NCBI GenBank assembly: GCA_039805565.1
Contig: JBDLTZ010000310.1
Location: forward strand, 1-43,407
DNA from: CALJIC01 sp039805565
Lineage (GTDB): Bacteria; Chloroflexota; Chloroflexia; Chloroflexales; Roseiflexaceae
Length of the DNA: 43,407 nucleotides
Direction of reading: 5' to 3'
Below, piece after piece: positions 6,804 through 15,312 of the stretch. Position numbers and translations under genes: made by a program. The notes beneath the pieces were generated by a model. The model searched no databases, was not told where the DNA came from, and saw only the letters and a list, made by a program, of their open reading frames with translations. Positions within the stretch are counted from its first letter, which is position 1. Every line of letters begins with the position of its first letter.

Positions 6804-9800
6804 GTGGGGAAGCTAACCGGGAGTACGAGATTGCAGCGTCAGTCAACCATTGCACGGTGGTGTGATCGGGTTATCGAGGGCGGGTGGCTCCTGTCTCTGG
6901 TGCTCATCCCCACCTACTTCAACCTGCTCTCCTCGCGCCACTTCGAGCCCGATAAGGCGACGACGCTGCGCGCGATTGTCATGGTCATGGCGGCGGCGGC
7001 CCTCATCCGCGCCCTCGAGCGGCTGGGCGCACCCTCGCCCGCCGCGCCGCCCGACACGCGCCCGCCGCTGTGGCGTCGGCTGGCCTCCTTCCCGATGGCC
7101 CTGCCCGTCCTGCTCTACGTGCTCGTGTTCCTGCTCGCCACAGTCGTCTCGGTCGTGCCCGGCACGAGCTTCTGGGGCTCCTACCAGCGCCTCCAGGGCA
7201 CCTACACCAACCTGTCGTACGTCCTCCTCGGCGTGATCGTGGCCCTGACCATCCGGCGCCGCGAGCAGCTCGAGCGGCTCGTCACCGTCACGGTGCTCGG
7301 GAGCCTGCCCGCCGTCGGGTACGGCCTCGTGCAGCACTTCCAGCTCGACCCGCTCCCCTGGCGCGGCGACGTCGTCTCGCGCGTGGCGTCCACCATGGGC
7401 AACTCGATCTTCGTGGCCGCCTACCTGATCATGGTGCTCCCGCTCGCGATCTACCTGGGAGTCGCCGCGCTCAGCGAGTCACGCGCGGCCTCGCCCTCCG
7501 AGCGACCTGGCGCCGATGTCGGCTGGGCGGCGGCCTACCTGCTCATGGTGCTGGGCGGCGTCGCGCTCGTCTACGGCGCGATTCAGTTCGGCGCGGTGGT
7601 TCGCACCGCAGACCTGCGCTACTGGTGGGTTTTCCCGGCGTCGATCGTCGCCGCGTGCGCGCTGTTCGTGCTGCCCACGCTCCGGCTGCACTCCTCGCCC
7701 AAGATTGGGGTCGGGGCGCTCATGCCTGGCGTGCTGCTGCTCGCCTACGTGCTGCTGGTCGGCGTCTCGTTCGCGGTGGGCCAGGGGAGCGGCGAGCAGG
7801 TGGTCCAGCCCTCGCCCGGCCGCGGCGGCACCGAGTGGCCCCTCTGGATGGCGGGCGCCGTCCTGCTGGTGGTGGTCGGCTACGCGCTGGCCGTCTTCTT
7901 GCCCCGGCGCGCGGCCGCGCCCTCCCGGCTGCTGCTCATGCTCCAGGGGGCCGGCGGGCTGGCGGTGGCCGTGCTGCTGCTAGTGACGATCTTCTTCACC
8001 CAGAGCCGCGGCCCGTGGATCGGGGGCGCGGCGGGGCTGTTCGTCCTTGGTACGCTGCTGCTGGTGCAGGCCCGCCGCCACGCCCGCGTCGCCGGCGACG
8101 AGCGCCGCGCGGCCTTGTGGCGCAACCTCCTGGCCGTCGAGGTCGCGCTGACGGTGGCGCTCGGCGGGTTCCTGGTGGTCTTCAACACCTCGGACGCGCC
8201 CTTTTTCCAGCAGCTCCGCACCGTGCCGTATGTCGGCCGCATGGGCCAGCTGCTCGAGGTGGACACCGGCACCGGCCTGGTGCGCCGCTTGATCTGGGCC
8301 GGCGACGACAAGGCCGGCGGTGCGATCGGGCTGATCGCGTCTGACCCGCTGCGCGCCGTGGTGGGCTGGGGCCCCGAGAGCATGTTCGTCGCCTACAATA
8401 AGTTCTACCCGCCCTCGCTCGCCAACATCGAGTCGCGCGGGGCCTCGCCGGACCGCTCGCACCAGGCGTACCTGGACGAGCTGATCAATAAGGGCGTGCT
8501 CGGACTGGCGAGCTATCTCTTTGTGCTGCTGAGCTTCTTCGCGCTGGCCTGGCGGCTGATGCGCAGCGCCGCCGACTGGCGCACGCAGACCCTCATGGCC
8601 GCCTGCATCGCGGCCGTCGTCGCCCACGCGGTGGAGGGGCTCACCGGCATCCCGATCGTCTCGACCCTCATGCTCCTGTGGGTGACCATCGGGGCGGTGG
8701 TAGTGACCGGTGGGCTGATGGGGTCGTACGCGCTGCCGGGCGCCCCCCCGGCGCCATCACCCGAGCCCGTGGCCGAGCCCGTGGCCGAGCCCGGTGCGGC
8801 GGGCGGCAGGGGCGCGGGGCGCGGCCAGCGTGGTGCGCGGCGCGGTGGGACTGCGCGCGGCACGCCGCGCCCCGCGGCCGGGCAGGGCGTGCCGCGCGGC
8901 GGGGTGGGCGCGGCGGGCCTCGCGATCTACGCCGTTGTTATGGCCCTGGCGATCGGCGGCGCGTGGGCGTTCAACGTGGACAACGTCTACGCCGACATGC
9001 GCTTCCAGCAGGGCATGGGCTACACCGAGAGCCGCAGCGCCGGGATCGAGGCGCAGCTCGTGGGTGCCAGCTACTACCTCGACGCTATCGGCCAGGAGCC
9101 GCGGCAGGACTTCTACTACCTGAGCCTCGGGCGCAGCCTGATGACGATCGTCGCGCTGCGCGCCGAGGAGCTTCAGGCGCAGGGCCAGCCCCTCGGTCAG
9201 CCTGACTCCGGCGCGCGCGTTGAGACGCTGACGCGCCTGCCGGATGCCCTGGCGCTGCAGGACTTCGTGCTCCAGCGCTCCCCCGCCGAGCTCATGAGCT
9301 ATGCGGAGGCGGTGCTCAAGCGCGCCCGCGAGCTCAACCCGCTCAACAAGGACCACTACGCCAACCTGGGGCGCATGTACAACTTCTGGTACCAGACTCT
9401 CGGCGGCGGCCAGGACCCCGAGCTGCTGCGCACGGCGGTGGGTTGGTACCGCCAGGGCCACGAGATCGCGCCGCAGGACGTGACGATCCTTAACGAGTAC
9501 GCCAGCGCCGTCGCCCGGCTCGGCGACTACCCAGAGGCCGAGCGGCTGCTCGAGAAGTCGCGCGAGCTCGACCCGCGTTACCCAGACACGGCGCTGCGCC
9601 TCGGCGAGCTACTGCGGCTCCAGGGGCGCCCCGCCGAGGCCACCGACCAGTACCTCGCCGCGCTTGAGCGGAACCCGCGCGCGCTCGATGGGCAGATCGC
9701 CGGCATCTCCGCCGCCCTGCGCGGCCACCCGGAACAGATCCTGCGGCTCCGCGCGCAGTACGAGAAGGCGCTCGCCGCCCGGCCCGATGACCCCGCGCTG

Positions 9801-10076
9801 CTCTCGATCGTCGGGCTGCTCTCCGATCGCGCCGGGGATCTGGCCGGCGCCGCCGACGCGTTCGGGCGGGTGGTGCAGGTACAGCCTGAGAACCTGGAGG
9901 CGCGCCAGAACTACACGCTGGTGCTGAGCGACATGATGCAGTACGAGCGCGCGGCCGGCGAAGCCCAGGCGCTGCTCGAGCGCGCCGAGCAGGGCGGCCA
10001 GGTGACCGAGCAGGATCGCGCAGCGCTCCAGGCTCTGCTGGACTACCTGCGCGCGCGGGCGGCCTCCGGCAGCTAG
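6804..10076 (+). CDS. O-antigen ligase/Wzy-like polytopic protein with C-terminal TPR domain
   Basis: 1090 aa. Residues 1 to about 640 hold roughly a dozen hydrophobic segments. The Wzy_C-type region contains TQSRGPWIGGAAGLFVLG and the extracellular-loop block with SRGASPDRSHQAYLDELINKG. A Pro/Ala then Gly/Arg-rich linker follows (about residues 650-695), then one more membrane segment and a periplasm-facing TPR region (about 820-1090: LNPLNKDHYANLGRMY, LDPRYPDTALRLGELL). Family members polymerise or ligate glycans at the outer face of the membrane; some TPR-bearing members glycosylate proteins. The substrate is unknown and no glycan cluster adjoins. GTG 6804 is a weak start without a clear SD; a TTG at 6831 is an alternative. 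Confidence 0.8.
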   Translation: MGKLTGSTRLQRQSTIARWCDRVIEGGWLLSLVLIPTYFNLLSSRHFEPDKATTLRAIVMVMAAAALIRALERLGAPSPAAPPDTRPPLWRRLASFPMALPVLLYVLVFLLATVVSVVPGTSFWGSYQRLQGTYTNLSYVLLGVIVALTIRRREQLERLVTVTVLGSLPAVGYGLVQHFQLDPLPWRGDVVSRVASTMGNSIFVAAYLIMVLPLAIYLGVAALSESRAASPSERPGADVGWAAAYLLMVLGGVALVYGAIQFGAVVRTADLRYWWVFPASIVAACALFVLPTLRLHSSPKIGVGALMPGVLLLAYVLLVGVSFAVGQGSGEQVVQPSPGRGGTEWPLWMAGAVLLVVVGYALAVFLPRRAAAPSRLLLMLQGAGGLAVAVLLLVTIFFTQSRGPWIGGAAGLFVLGTLLLVQARRHARVAGDERRAALWRNLLAVEVALTVALGGFLVVFNTSDAPFFQQLRTVPYVGRMGQLLEVDTGTGLVRRLIWAGDDKAGGAIGLIASDPLRAVVGWGPESMFVAYNKFYPPSLANIESRGASPDRSHQAYLDELINKGVLGLASYLFVLLSFFALAWRLMRSAADWRTQTLMAACIAAVVAHAVEGLTGIPIVSTLMLLWVTIGAVVVTGGLMGSYALPGAPPAPSPEPVAEPVAEPGAAGGRGAGRGQRGARRGGTARGTPRPAAGQGVPRGGVGAAGLAIYAVVMALAIGGAWAFNVDNVYADMRFQQGMGYTESRSAGIEAQLVGASYYLDAIGQEPRQDFYYLSLGRSLMTIVALRAEELQAQGQPLGQPDSGARVETLTRLPDALALQDFVLQRSPAELMSYAEAVLKRARELNPLNKDHYANLGRMYNFWYQTLGGGQDPELLRTAVGWYRQGHEIAPQDVTILNEYASAVARLGDYPEAERLLEKSRELDPRYPDTALRLGELLRLQGRPAEATDQYLAALERNPRALDGQIAGISAALRGHPEQILRLRAQYEKALAARPDDPALLSIVGLLSDRAGDLAGAADAFGRVVQVQPENLEARQNYTLVLSDMMQYERAAGEAQALLERAEQGGQVTEQDRAALQALLDYLRARAASGS

Positions 10077-10095
10077 CGCACCGCGAGATCGTAGG

Positions 10096-10147
10096 CACAG
10101 AGGCCATAGAGGGTGGTGCTGCTGGAGCATCCTCTGTGGCCTCTGTG
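10096..10147. repeat. CACAGAG hairpin repeat, copy 1
   Basis: A 17-bp arm (10096-10112, beginning CACAGAGGCC) pairs with 10131-10147 at 16 of 17 positions around an 18-nt loop. A further CTCTGTG unit follows. It lies between the Wzy-like gene and the AEC carrier. Confidence 0.75.
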
Positions 10148-10211
10148 CGCTCTGTGACAAGCGACCCCGCGCTAGCACGTTAGGGCGGGCCAGAAAGAAG
10201 ATGACCTCCAG

Positions 10212-11123
10212 ATGGGCCAGCTCGTACCGATCTTCCTCAACGTCCTCGTCCCGGTATTCCTGCTCGTGGGGATCGGCTACGGCGCCGGCCCGCGCCTCCG
10301 GCTCGAGGCGCGCACCCTCACGCGCCTCGCCTACTACATCCTGATCCCGGCCTACGTCTTCGACGTGCTCAGCACCGCCCGCATTGGCGCCGCGCTGGCC
10401 GGGCGCATGGTCGGCTACGCCGTGGTGGTGCACCTGGCCTGCGCCGCCGTGGGCTACCTTGTGGCGCGGGCGCTGCGGCGCCCGCCGCAGATGGTGGCCG
10501 CCTACATGCTGATCGCCATCTTCGGCAACGTCGGCAACTTCGGCGTCCCGATCATCCAGTTCCGCTTCCCCGGCGATGAGCAGGCGGTGGTGGCCGGCAC
10601 GGTGTACTTCATTGCCATCTCCAGCATCTCGTTCGTCGTCAGCGTGGCCGCCGCCAACTGGCACCGCGGTAGCGCGCTGCGAGCCGCACTCGCGGTGCTC
10701 AAGACCCCCGCGCTGATCGCCGTGCCCCCGGCGCTGCTGGTGAACTCGCTCGACCTGGCGCTGCCGCCGATCGTCGTTCGCCCGATCGAGCTGCTGGCCG
10801 GCGGCATGATCCCCGTTATGCTGATCGCCCTGGGCGTGCAGCTGTCAGGCGCCCGCATCCCGCGCATCGACGCCGATATGGTGGCCGCAAGCGCGGTGCG
10901 CCTCATCGTCGCGCCGGTGCTGGCGATCGCCCTCGCCGCCGCTTTCGGGCTGGACGGGATCGCTCGCAGTGTCGGCATCCTCCAGGCCGCCATGCCTACT
11001 GCTGTGCTGGCCTCGATCATTGCTGTGGAGAACGACCTGCTCCCCTTGTTCGTGATCACCGCGGTGCTCTTCTCCACCGTCGCCAGCATTGTCACCCTCA
11101 CCCTGGTGCTCGCGCTCGTGTGA
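10212..11123 (+). CDS. AEC family (auxin efflux carrier-like) permease
   Basis: 303 aa, about ten hydrophobic segments. The N-terminal VPVFLLVGIGYGAG, then YYILIPAYVFDVL and FGNVGNFGVPI, and the C-terminal QAAMPTAVLASIIAVEN are typical of the AEC family in the bile-acid/Na+ symporter superfamily. Bacterial AEC proteins move small carboxylates or amino acids; the substrate here is unknown. The gene stands alone. ATG 10212 starts the homology, but the SD is weak. A decayed TRAP small-permease gene follows. Confidence 0.9.
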   Translation: MGQLVPIFLNVLVPVFLLVGIGYGAGPRLRLEARTLTRLAYYILIPAYVFDVLSTARIGAALAGRMVGYAVVVHLACAAVGYLVARALRRPPQMVAAYMLIAIFGNVGNFGVPIIQFRFPGDEQAVVAGTVYFIAISSISFVVSVAAANWHRGSALRAALAVLKTPALIAVPPALLVNSLDLALPPIVVRPIELLAGGMIPVMLIALGVQLSGARIPRIDADMVAASAVRLIVAPVLAIALAAAFGLDGIARSVGILQAAMPTAVLASIIAVENDLLPLFVITAVLFSTVASIVTLTLVLALV

Positions 11124-11176
11124 GCGGTCGCTGAAACTGACTCGTGGAATAATCGGTCGTACAGCGTCTGTATCTC

Positions 11177-11505
11177 ATGAGCTTCTCCCCCATGGTAGCC
11201 CGCGCCCTGCGGTGGTACATGTTCGCGGCGATCTTCTTCTTCGGCTACGCCTATCCTGCGCCACAACCTGAACGTGCGGGTGGACCTGCTCTACGCCGGC
11301 TAGAGCCCGCGGCGCAAAGCGCTGGTCAACATCTTCGGCACGCTGCTGTTCCTGTTCCACTTCTGCGTCGTCGGCATCCTCGTCACCATCAACCCTGTGC
11401 TCTTTTCCTGGGGGCGGCTGCCGAACGGCAACTGGGGCGTCTGGGAGATGTTGTCCGATCCCGGCGGCCCGCCGACCTCAGCGCGGATGTGCGCGGTTTT
11501 ACACG
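11177..11505 (+). pseudogene. Remnant of a TRAP transporter small permease (DctQ-like)
   Basis: Frame 1 from ATG 11177 reads WYMFAAIFFFGYAY, then DctQ homology continues in the +1 frame from about 11259 as RHNLNVRVDLLYAG. An in-frame TAG follows, then SPRRKALVNIFGTLLFLF, ending near WEMLSDPGGPP. The order (membrane segment, basic loop, VRVD-LY, SPRR, membrane segment, SDPGG) is that of a DctQ subunit. One frameshift, one stop and missing ends make it a pseudogene. No DctM or DctP gene is nearby. Confidence 0.7.
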
Positions 11506-11564
11506 CACTATGCACAGAATTGCCTGTCAGGCAGCGTGACTCGAGGCCTCATATGGCCATCAGG

Positions 11565-11570
11565 TATAAT
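11565..11570 (+). promoter_or_regulatory. -10 box candidate for the DMT transporter
   Basis: A perfect TATAAT stands about 35 bp before the chosen start. No convincing -35 at 17 bp. Confidence 0.4.
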
Positions 11571-11605
11571 GGGTGGGTCATAGAGCGGAAGGGATGCCCA
11601 CACCC

Positions 11606-12535
11606 ATGCAGGCACGCTACCTCGGCGGATTATTCGTTCTTGGCGCCATCTGGGGCGCCGCATTCATGCTGATCAAGATTGCCGTGGCCGAGATCCCGCC
11701 CGCGCCGCTGGTGGCGGTGCGGCTGGTGATCGCTGCGCTCATTCTCATCGCCGTGCTCTACGCGCGCGGCATGCGTCTGCCGACCAGCGGCCGGGTCTGG
11801 CGCGACTTCATGGTGGTGGGCACGCTCGGGGTGGCGGTGCCGTTCATGCTGATCGGCTGGGGCCAGCAGTTCATCCCGAGCAGCCTCACGGCGATCATCA
11901 ACGCGTCGGTGCCGCTCTTCTCGGTGCTGCTCAGCTATATCTGGACGCGCGAGGAGCGCCTGGCGGGCATCAAGCTCGCGGGGCTCGGCCTGGGCTTTGT
12001 GGGGGTGGTGCTGGCCGTAGGGTGGGACAGCCTGAGCCTGGAGAGCGCCGCAACGCAGGGCGAGCTGGCGGTGCTGGGCGCGTCGGTCTGCTATGCCATC
12101 ACCGGGATCTACGGCCGACGCGCCTTCCAGGGCATGCCGGCGATGGTGCCCGCCACCGGGCAGATCACCGCCGGGGCGCTGGTGATGTTGCTGGCGACGC
12201 CGCTGCTGGGTGGCTACCCGCAGGCGCTCCCCTCGGCCGGGCCCGCCATGGCGCTGCTGGCGCTGGCGGTGCTGCCCACGGCCGTGGCGTACATCCTGTT
12301 CTACTGGGTCATGGACGCGATCGGGGCCACACGCACCTCGATGGTCACCTACCTGATCGCGCCATTCGGGCTGGTGTTCGGCGCGCTGTTCCTGGGGGAG
12401 CAGATTGGCCCGGGCGCTGTCGGCGGACTGGCGCTGGTGATCGTGGGCATCCTGGTGGCTAACGGTGTGGTGCGGCCGAAGGCTGAAGGACGAAAGCTGA
12501 ACACTGAAGCAAGCTCTCTGAGACGCGAGCCCTGA
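11606..12535 (+). CDS. DMT superfamily (EamA) transporter
   Basis: About 309 aa with ten hydrophobic segments in two EamA repeats: GAIWGAAFMLIKIAV near the N-terminus and VAYILFYWVMDAIGATRTSMVTYLIAPFG (two adjoining pieces) in the second half. Such proteins export metabolites or amino acids; the substrate is unknown. ATG 11606 follows GGAAGG at 11587-11592; ATG 11594 and GTG 11573 are in-frame alternatives. The last ~20 residues (KAEGRKLNTEASSLRREP) come from a heptad array and what follows it, so the original C-terminus was replaced. Confidence 0.88.
   Translation: MQARYLGGLFVLGAIWGAAFMLIKIAVAEIPPAPLVAVRLVIAALILIAVLYARGMRLPTSGRVWRDFMVVGTLGVAVPFMLIGWGQQFIPSSLTAIINASVPLFSVLLSYIWTREERLAGIKLAGLGLGFVGVVLAVGWDSLSLESAATQGELAVLGASVCYAITGIYGRRAFQGMPAMVPATGQITAGALVMLLATPLLGGYPQALPSAGPAMALLALAVLPTAVAYILFYWVMDAIGATRTSMVTYLIAPFGLVFGALFLGEQIGPGAVGGLALVIVGILVANGVVRPKAEGRKLNTEASSLRREP
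12476..12510 (+). repeat. Heptad array (CTGAAGG type) inside the DMT transporter 3' end
   Basis: Five units: CCGAAGG, CTGAAGG, ACGAAAG, CTGAACA, CTGAAGC. They are translated. The unit whose TGA would be in frame (third) reads ACGA instead, so the frame stays open to 12535. Confidence 0.75.
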
Positions 12536-12631
12536 TGGCTGTGGTAGCGCGCTACGAACCATTCAGAATGAGCTCCGCTCCCGAGAGGTGGGCGCAAACG
12601 GTGCGTCGGCGTTCGGTGTTCGGCGTTGAGT

Positions 12632-12732
12632 GGTTCATCCAGTCAGAATCGTGTCACTCTGAGCGCAGCGAGGAGCCTCTACCAGAGATGCTTCGCTGCG
12701 CTCAGCATGACACGTTATGTGGTGGATGGACC
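12632..12732. repeat. 101-bp palindromic MITE/REP-like element, copy 2
   Basis: Same length as copy 1 at 4653-4753, aligned without gaps. Terminal repeats are GGTTCATCC and GGATGGACC (one mismatch). The inner arms pair GAGCGCAGCG with CGCTGCGCTC. It ends 13 bp before the methyltransferase start, so that gene's promoter or leader may lie within it. Confidence 0.8.
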
Positions 12733-12745
12733 ATGTAGCATTGTG

Positions 12746-14023
12746 ATGGATCTCGAAACCTTCACGTGGTTGCTCGCGCCCGCCGGCCAGGAGCTCCTGG
12801 CGGAGGCCGAGCGGCTTGACCTGGGCGACGCCGCCCGCCTGGCAACCCTCGGCCGACTGCGGCGCGCGGCGCCCCCCGAGCGTGCCGCGGCCGCCTACGA
12901 GACTGCCCTGCTGCGCCGGCGCGCTGCGTCCAAGTTCCCCCGCGCGAGCCAGATGTACTTCACGCGCGAGGCGCTCGAGCAGGCCACGGGCTGGCCCGTG
13001 GCCTCGCACCGCGCCCGCCGCTACCTGGAGCTGCTCGGCACCGGCGCGCACGTCGCCGACCTCTGCTGCGGTGTGGGCGGGGACGCGCTGGCGCTCGCGG
13101 CCGCGGGGCTGCGGGTGACGGCGGTGGACCGCGACCCGCTGCGTCTGGCGATGGCGCGGGCCAACGCCCTCGCGCTGGGCCTCGGCGATCGGCTGGCCTT
13201 CGCGCAGCTCGACCTGGAGGCCGACGCCCCCCCCGCCGCCGACGCGATCTTCTTTGACCCGGCCCGGCGCAGCGGCGGGCGGCGGGTGTTCGCGCTAGCG
13301 GACTACGCCCCGCCCGTGGCGCTGGTGCACCGGTGGCGCGATCGTACGCCGGCCGTGGGCGTCAAGGTGGCCCCCGGCGTGACCGACGAGGAGCTGGCGG
13401 CGCTGGCCGTGCCCGAGGCGGAGTTCATCTCGCTGGACGGCGAGCTCAAGGAGGCCGTACTCTGGTTTGGGGCGCTCGCGGGGGGAGGGCGGCGGGCCAC
13501 TCTGATCAGCGCCCGCGAGGCAGGGCCTGCGGCGGGCGACTCGCCCTCGGCCGTGAGCCTATGGTCCGCGGCGCCGGCGGCGCTCGCCCGGGCCCCACTC
13601 TCCGCGCCGCTGGCGTTCCTGTACGAGCCGGACCCGGCCGTGATCCGCGCGCACCTGGTGGCGCTGCTGGCGCACGGGCTGGGCGCGGCGCAGGTCGATG
13701 CAGAGATCGCCTACCTCACCGCGGACCACGCGGTGGCCACGCCGTTCGCGCGCTGCTGGCGGGTGCTCGAGTGGCTGCCGTTCAGCCTGAAGCGGCTGCG
13801 GGCGCGGCTGCGGGAGCTGGGCACGGGCCCTGTGACCGTGAAGAAGCGCGGGTCGCCGCTGGACACCGACGCCCTCGCGCGGGCACTCTCGGGGGGCGGG
13901 CCGCGGCCGCTGGTGGTTGTACTGACGCAGGTGCGCGGGAGGCCGGCGGCCATTATCTGCGAGGGGCCGATCCACGCAGGGCAGATAGCTGATTCTGGGT
14001 TATTGGGACATGGCACACACTGA
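12746..14023 (+). CDS. Class I SAM-dependent methyltransferase with THUMP-like C-terminal domain
   Basis: 425 aa from ATG 12746; the upstream open frame is only repeat sequence. Motif I is VADLCCGVGGDALALAAAG, the post-I acidic residue is in VTAVDRD, and motif IV is IFFDPARRSGGRR. The C-terminal part (GTGPVTVKKRGSPLDTDAL) matches the THUMP-like domain that follows this methyltransferase in many actinobacteria and Chloroflexi. The target is unknown; an RNA base is likely from the domain type. It overlaps the next gene by 14 bp, so the two are co-translated. Confidence 0.85.
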   Translation: MDLETFTWLLAPAGQELLAEAERLDLGDAARLATLGRLRRAAPPERAAAAYETALLRRRAASKFPRASQMYFTREALEQATGWPVASHRARRYLELLGTGAHVADLCCGVGGDALALAAAGLRVTAVDRDPLRLAMARANALALGLGDRLAFAQLDLEADAPPAADAIFFDPARRSGGRRVFALADYAPPVALVHRWRDRTPAVGVKVAPGVTDEELAALAVPEAEFISLDGELKEAVLWFGALAGGGRRATLISAREAGPAAGDSPSAVSLWSAAPAALARAPLSAPLAFLYEPDPAVIRAHLVALLAHGLGAAQVDAEIAYLTADHAVATPFARCWRVLEWLPFSLKRLRARLRELGTGPVTVKKRGSPLDTDALARALSGGGPRPLVVVLTQVRGRPAAIICEGPIHAGQIADSGLLGHGTH

Positions 14024-15242
14024 ACTGACAGAGAGCGAGCGCCGCCGGGGCCTCCTCGTTATGCTGGCCGTCACCTTCCTCATGTGGGGCGGCTTCTTCA
14101 TGGTTATCCCGCTGATCTCGGTGTACTACGTGGACACGCTCGGCTGGGCGGCGGCCGGGATCGGCCTGGTGCTGGCGGTGCGGCAGGTGACGCAGCAGGG
14201 GCTCACACTGTTTGGCGGCGCTCTGGCCGACCGTATGGGTGCCACCAGCCTGATCGCCGTAGGGCTGCTGGTGCGGGCGCTCAGCTTCTTCGGGATGGCC
14301 TACGCCGGCACCTACCCGCTGCTGATGCTGGCGGCGTTCCTCGCAGCGCTGGGGGGCGCGCTGTTCGATTCTCCCTCGTCGGCGGCGATCGCCGCGCTGA
14401 CCCGCGCCGATGACCGCGCCCGCTACTTCTCGCTGCTGGGGGTGGCGCGTGGCCTGGGGATGACGCTCGGGCCGCTGGCCGGGGCGCTGCTGCTGCGCTT
14501 CGACTTCTCGCTGGTTGCGCTGGTGGCCGGCGCTGCCTTCCTGCTGGCCTTCTTTGTGACGCTGCCGTTCATGCCGCCGGTGCAGGTGGCCACCGAGCGG
14601 CGCGGCTTGACCGAGGGTATCCGCATGGCGCTGGCGGACCGGCGCTTCATGCTGTTCAACCTGCTGCTGATGGGCTACTGGTTCATGTGGGTGCAGCTCA
14701 CGATCTCGCTGCCGCTCGAGGCGCGCGAGGTCAGCGGGACGCCCGACGCGGTGAGCTGGGTGTACGCGCTGAACGCGGTGATGAGCCTGGTGCTGCAGGT
14801 GCCGCTGATGAGCCTGGCCGAGCGCTGGCTTCGCCCGCTGCCGATCCTGGTGCTCGGCACGGCGCTGATGGCCCTGGGATTGGGCGGGGTGGCCGTGGTG
14901 GGCAGCGTGCCGGTGCTGCTGCTCTGCGTCGCGCTGTTCTCGCTCGGGGCGCTGCTCGCCGCGCCGAGCCAGCAGACAGTGGCGGCCGAGCTGGCGAACC
15001 CGGCGGCGCTCGGGTCGTACTTCGGCGTGAATGCGCTGGCGCTGGCGTTCGGCGGTGGGATCGGCAACTTCAGCGGGGGGGTGCTCTATGGCCTGGGGCG
15101 CGACGCCGGAGCGCCCGCGCTGCCCTGGCTCGTGTTCTGCGCGGTGGGGCTGGCGGCGGCGGCGGGGCTGTGGCTGATGGACCGGCTCGTGGGCCGCGCC
15201 GCGCGCAGAGATGAGGCGGCGAAGCCCGTAGAGCAGTTATGA
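14010..15242 (+). CDS. Major facilitator superfamily transporter
   Basis: 410 aa, about twelve hydrophobic segments. The loop 2-3 motif GGALADRMG is the MFS motif A, and there is a central cytoplasmic loop around RRGLTEGIRMALADRR. It resembles drug:proton antiporters of the MdtH/DHA1 type; the substrate is not deducible. ATG 14010 lies inside the 3' end of the methyltransferase gene. The stop TGA at 15240-15242 overlaps the extended -10 of the kinase gene downstream. Confidence 0.88.
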   Translation: MAHTELTESERRRGLLVMLAVTFLMWGGFFMVIPLISVYYVDTLGWAAAGIGLVLAVRQVTQQGLTLFGGALADRMGATSLIAVGLLVRALSFFGMAYAGTYPLLMLAAFLAALGGALFDSPSSAAIAALTRADDRARYFSLLGVARGLGMTLGPLAGALLLRFDFSLVALVAGAAFLLAFFVTLPFMPPVQVATERRGLTEGIRMALADRRFMLFNLLLMGYWFMWVQLTISLPLEAREVSGTPDAVSWVYALNAVMSLVLQVPLMSLAERWLRPLPILVLGTALMALGLGGVAVVGSVPVLLLCVALFSLGALLAAPSQQTVAAELANPAALGSYFGVNALALAFGGGIGNFSGGVLYGLGRDAGAPALPWLVFCAVGLAAAAGLWLMDRLVGRAARRDEAAKPVEQL

Positions 15243-15248
15243 TATACT
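15240..15248 (+). promoter_or_regulatory. Extended -10 promoter of the hybrid kinase
   Basis: TGATATACT fits the extended -10 (TGn-TATACT). The TG is the MFS stop codon. Start near 15255 would give a leader of about 58 nt. Confidence 0.5.
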
Positions 15249-15312
15249 TCTCATCTACTCTTCCATCTACATCTCCAACGCAGCTCCGAGCTGCTGTCAC
15301 CGAGGAGTCGTC

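Noticed and set aside
12626..12745. N-terminal extension of the methyltransferase
   Set aside because: These codons are the 101-bp repeat read in frame; homology and a natural start begin at 12746.
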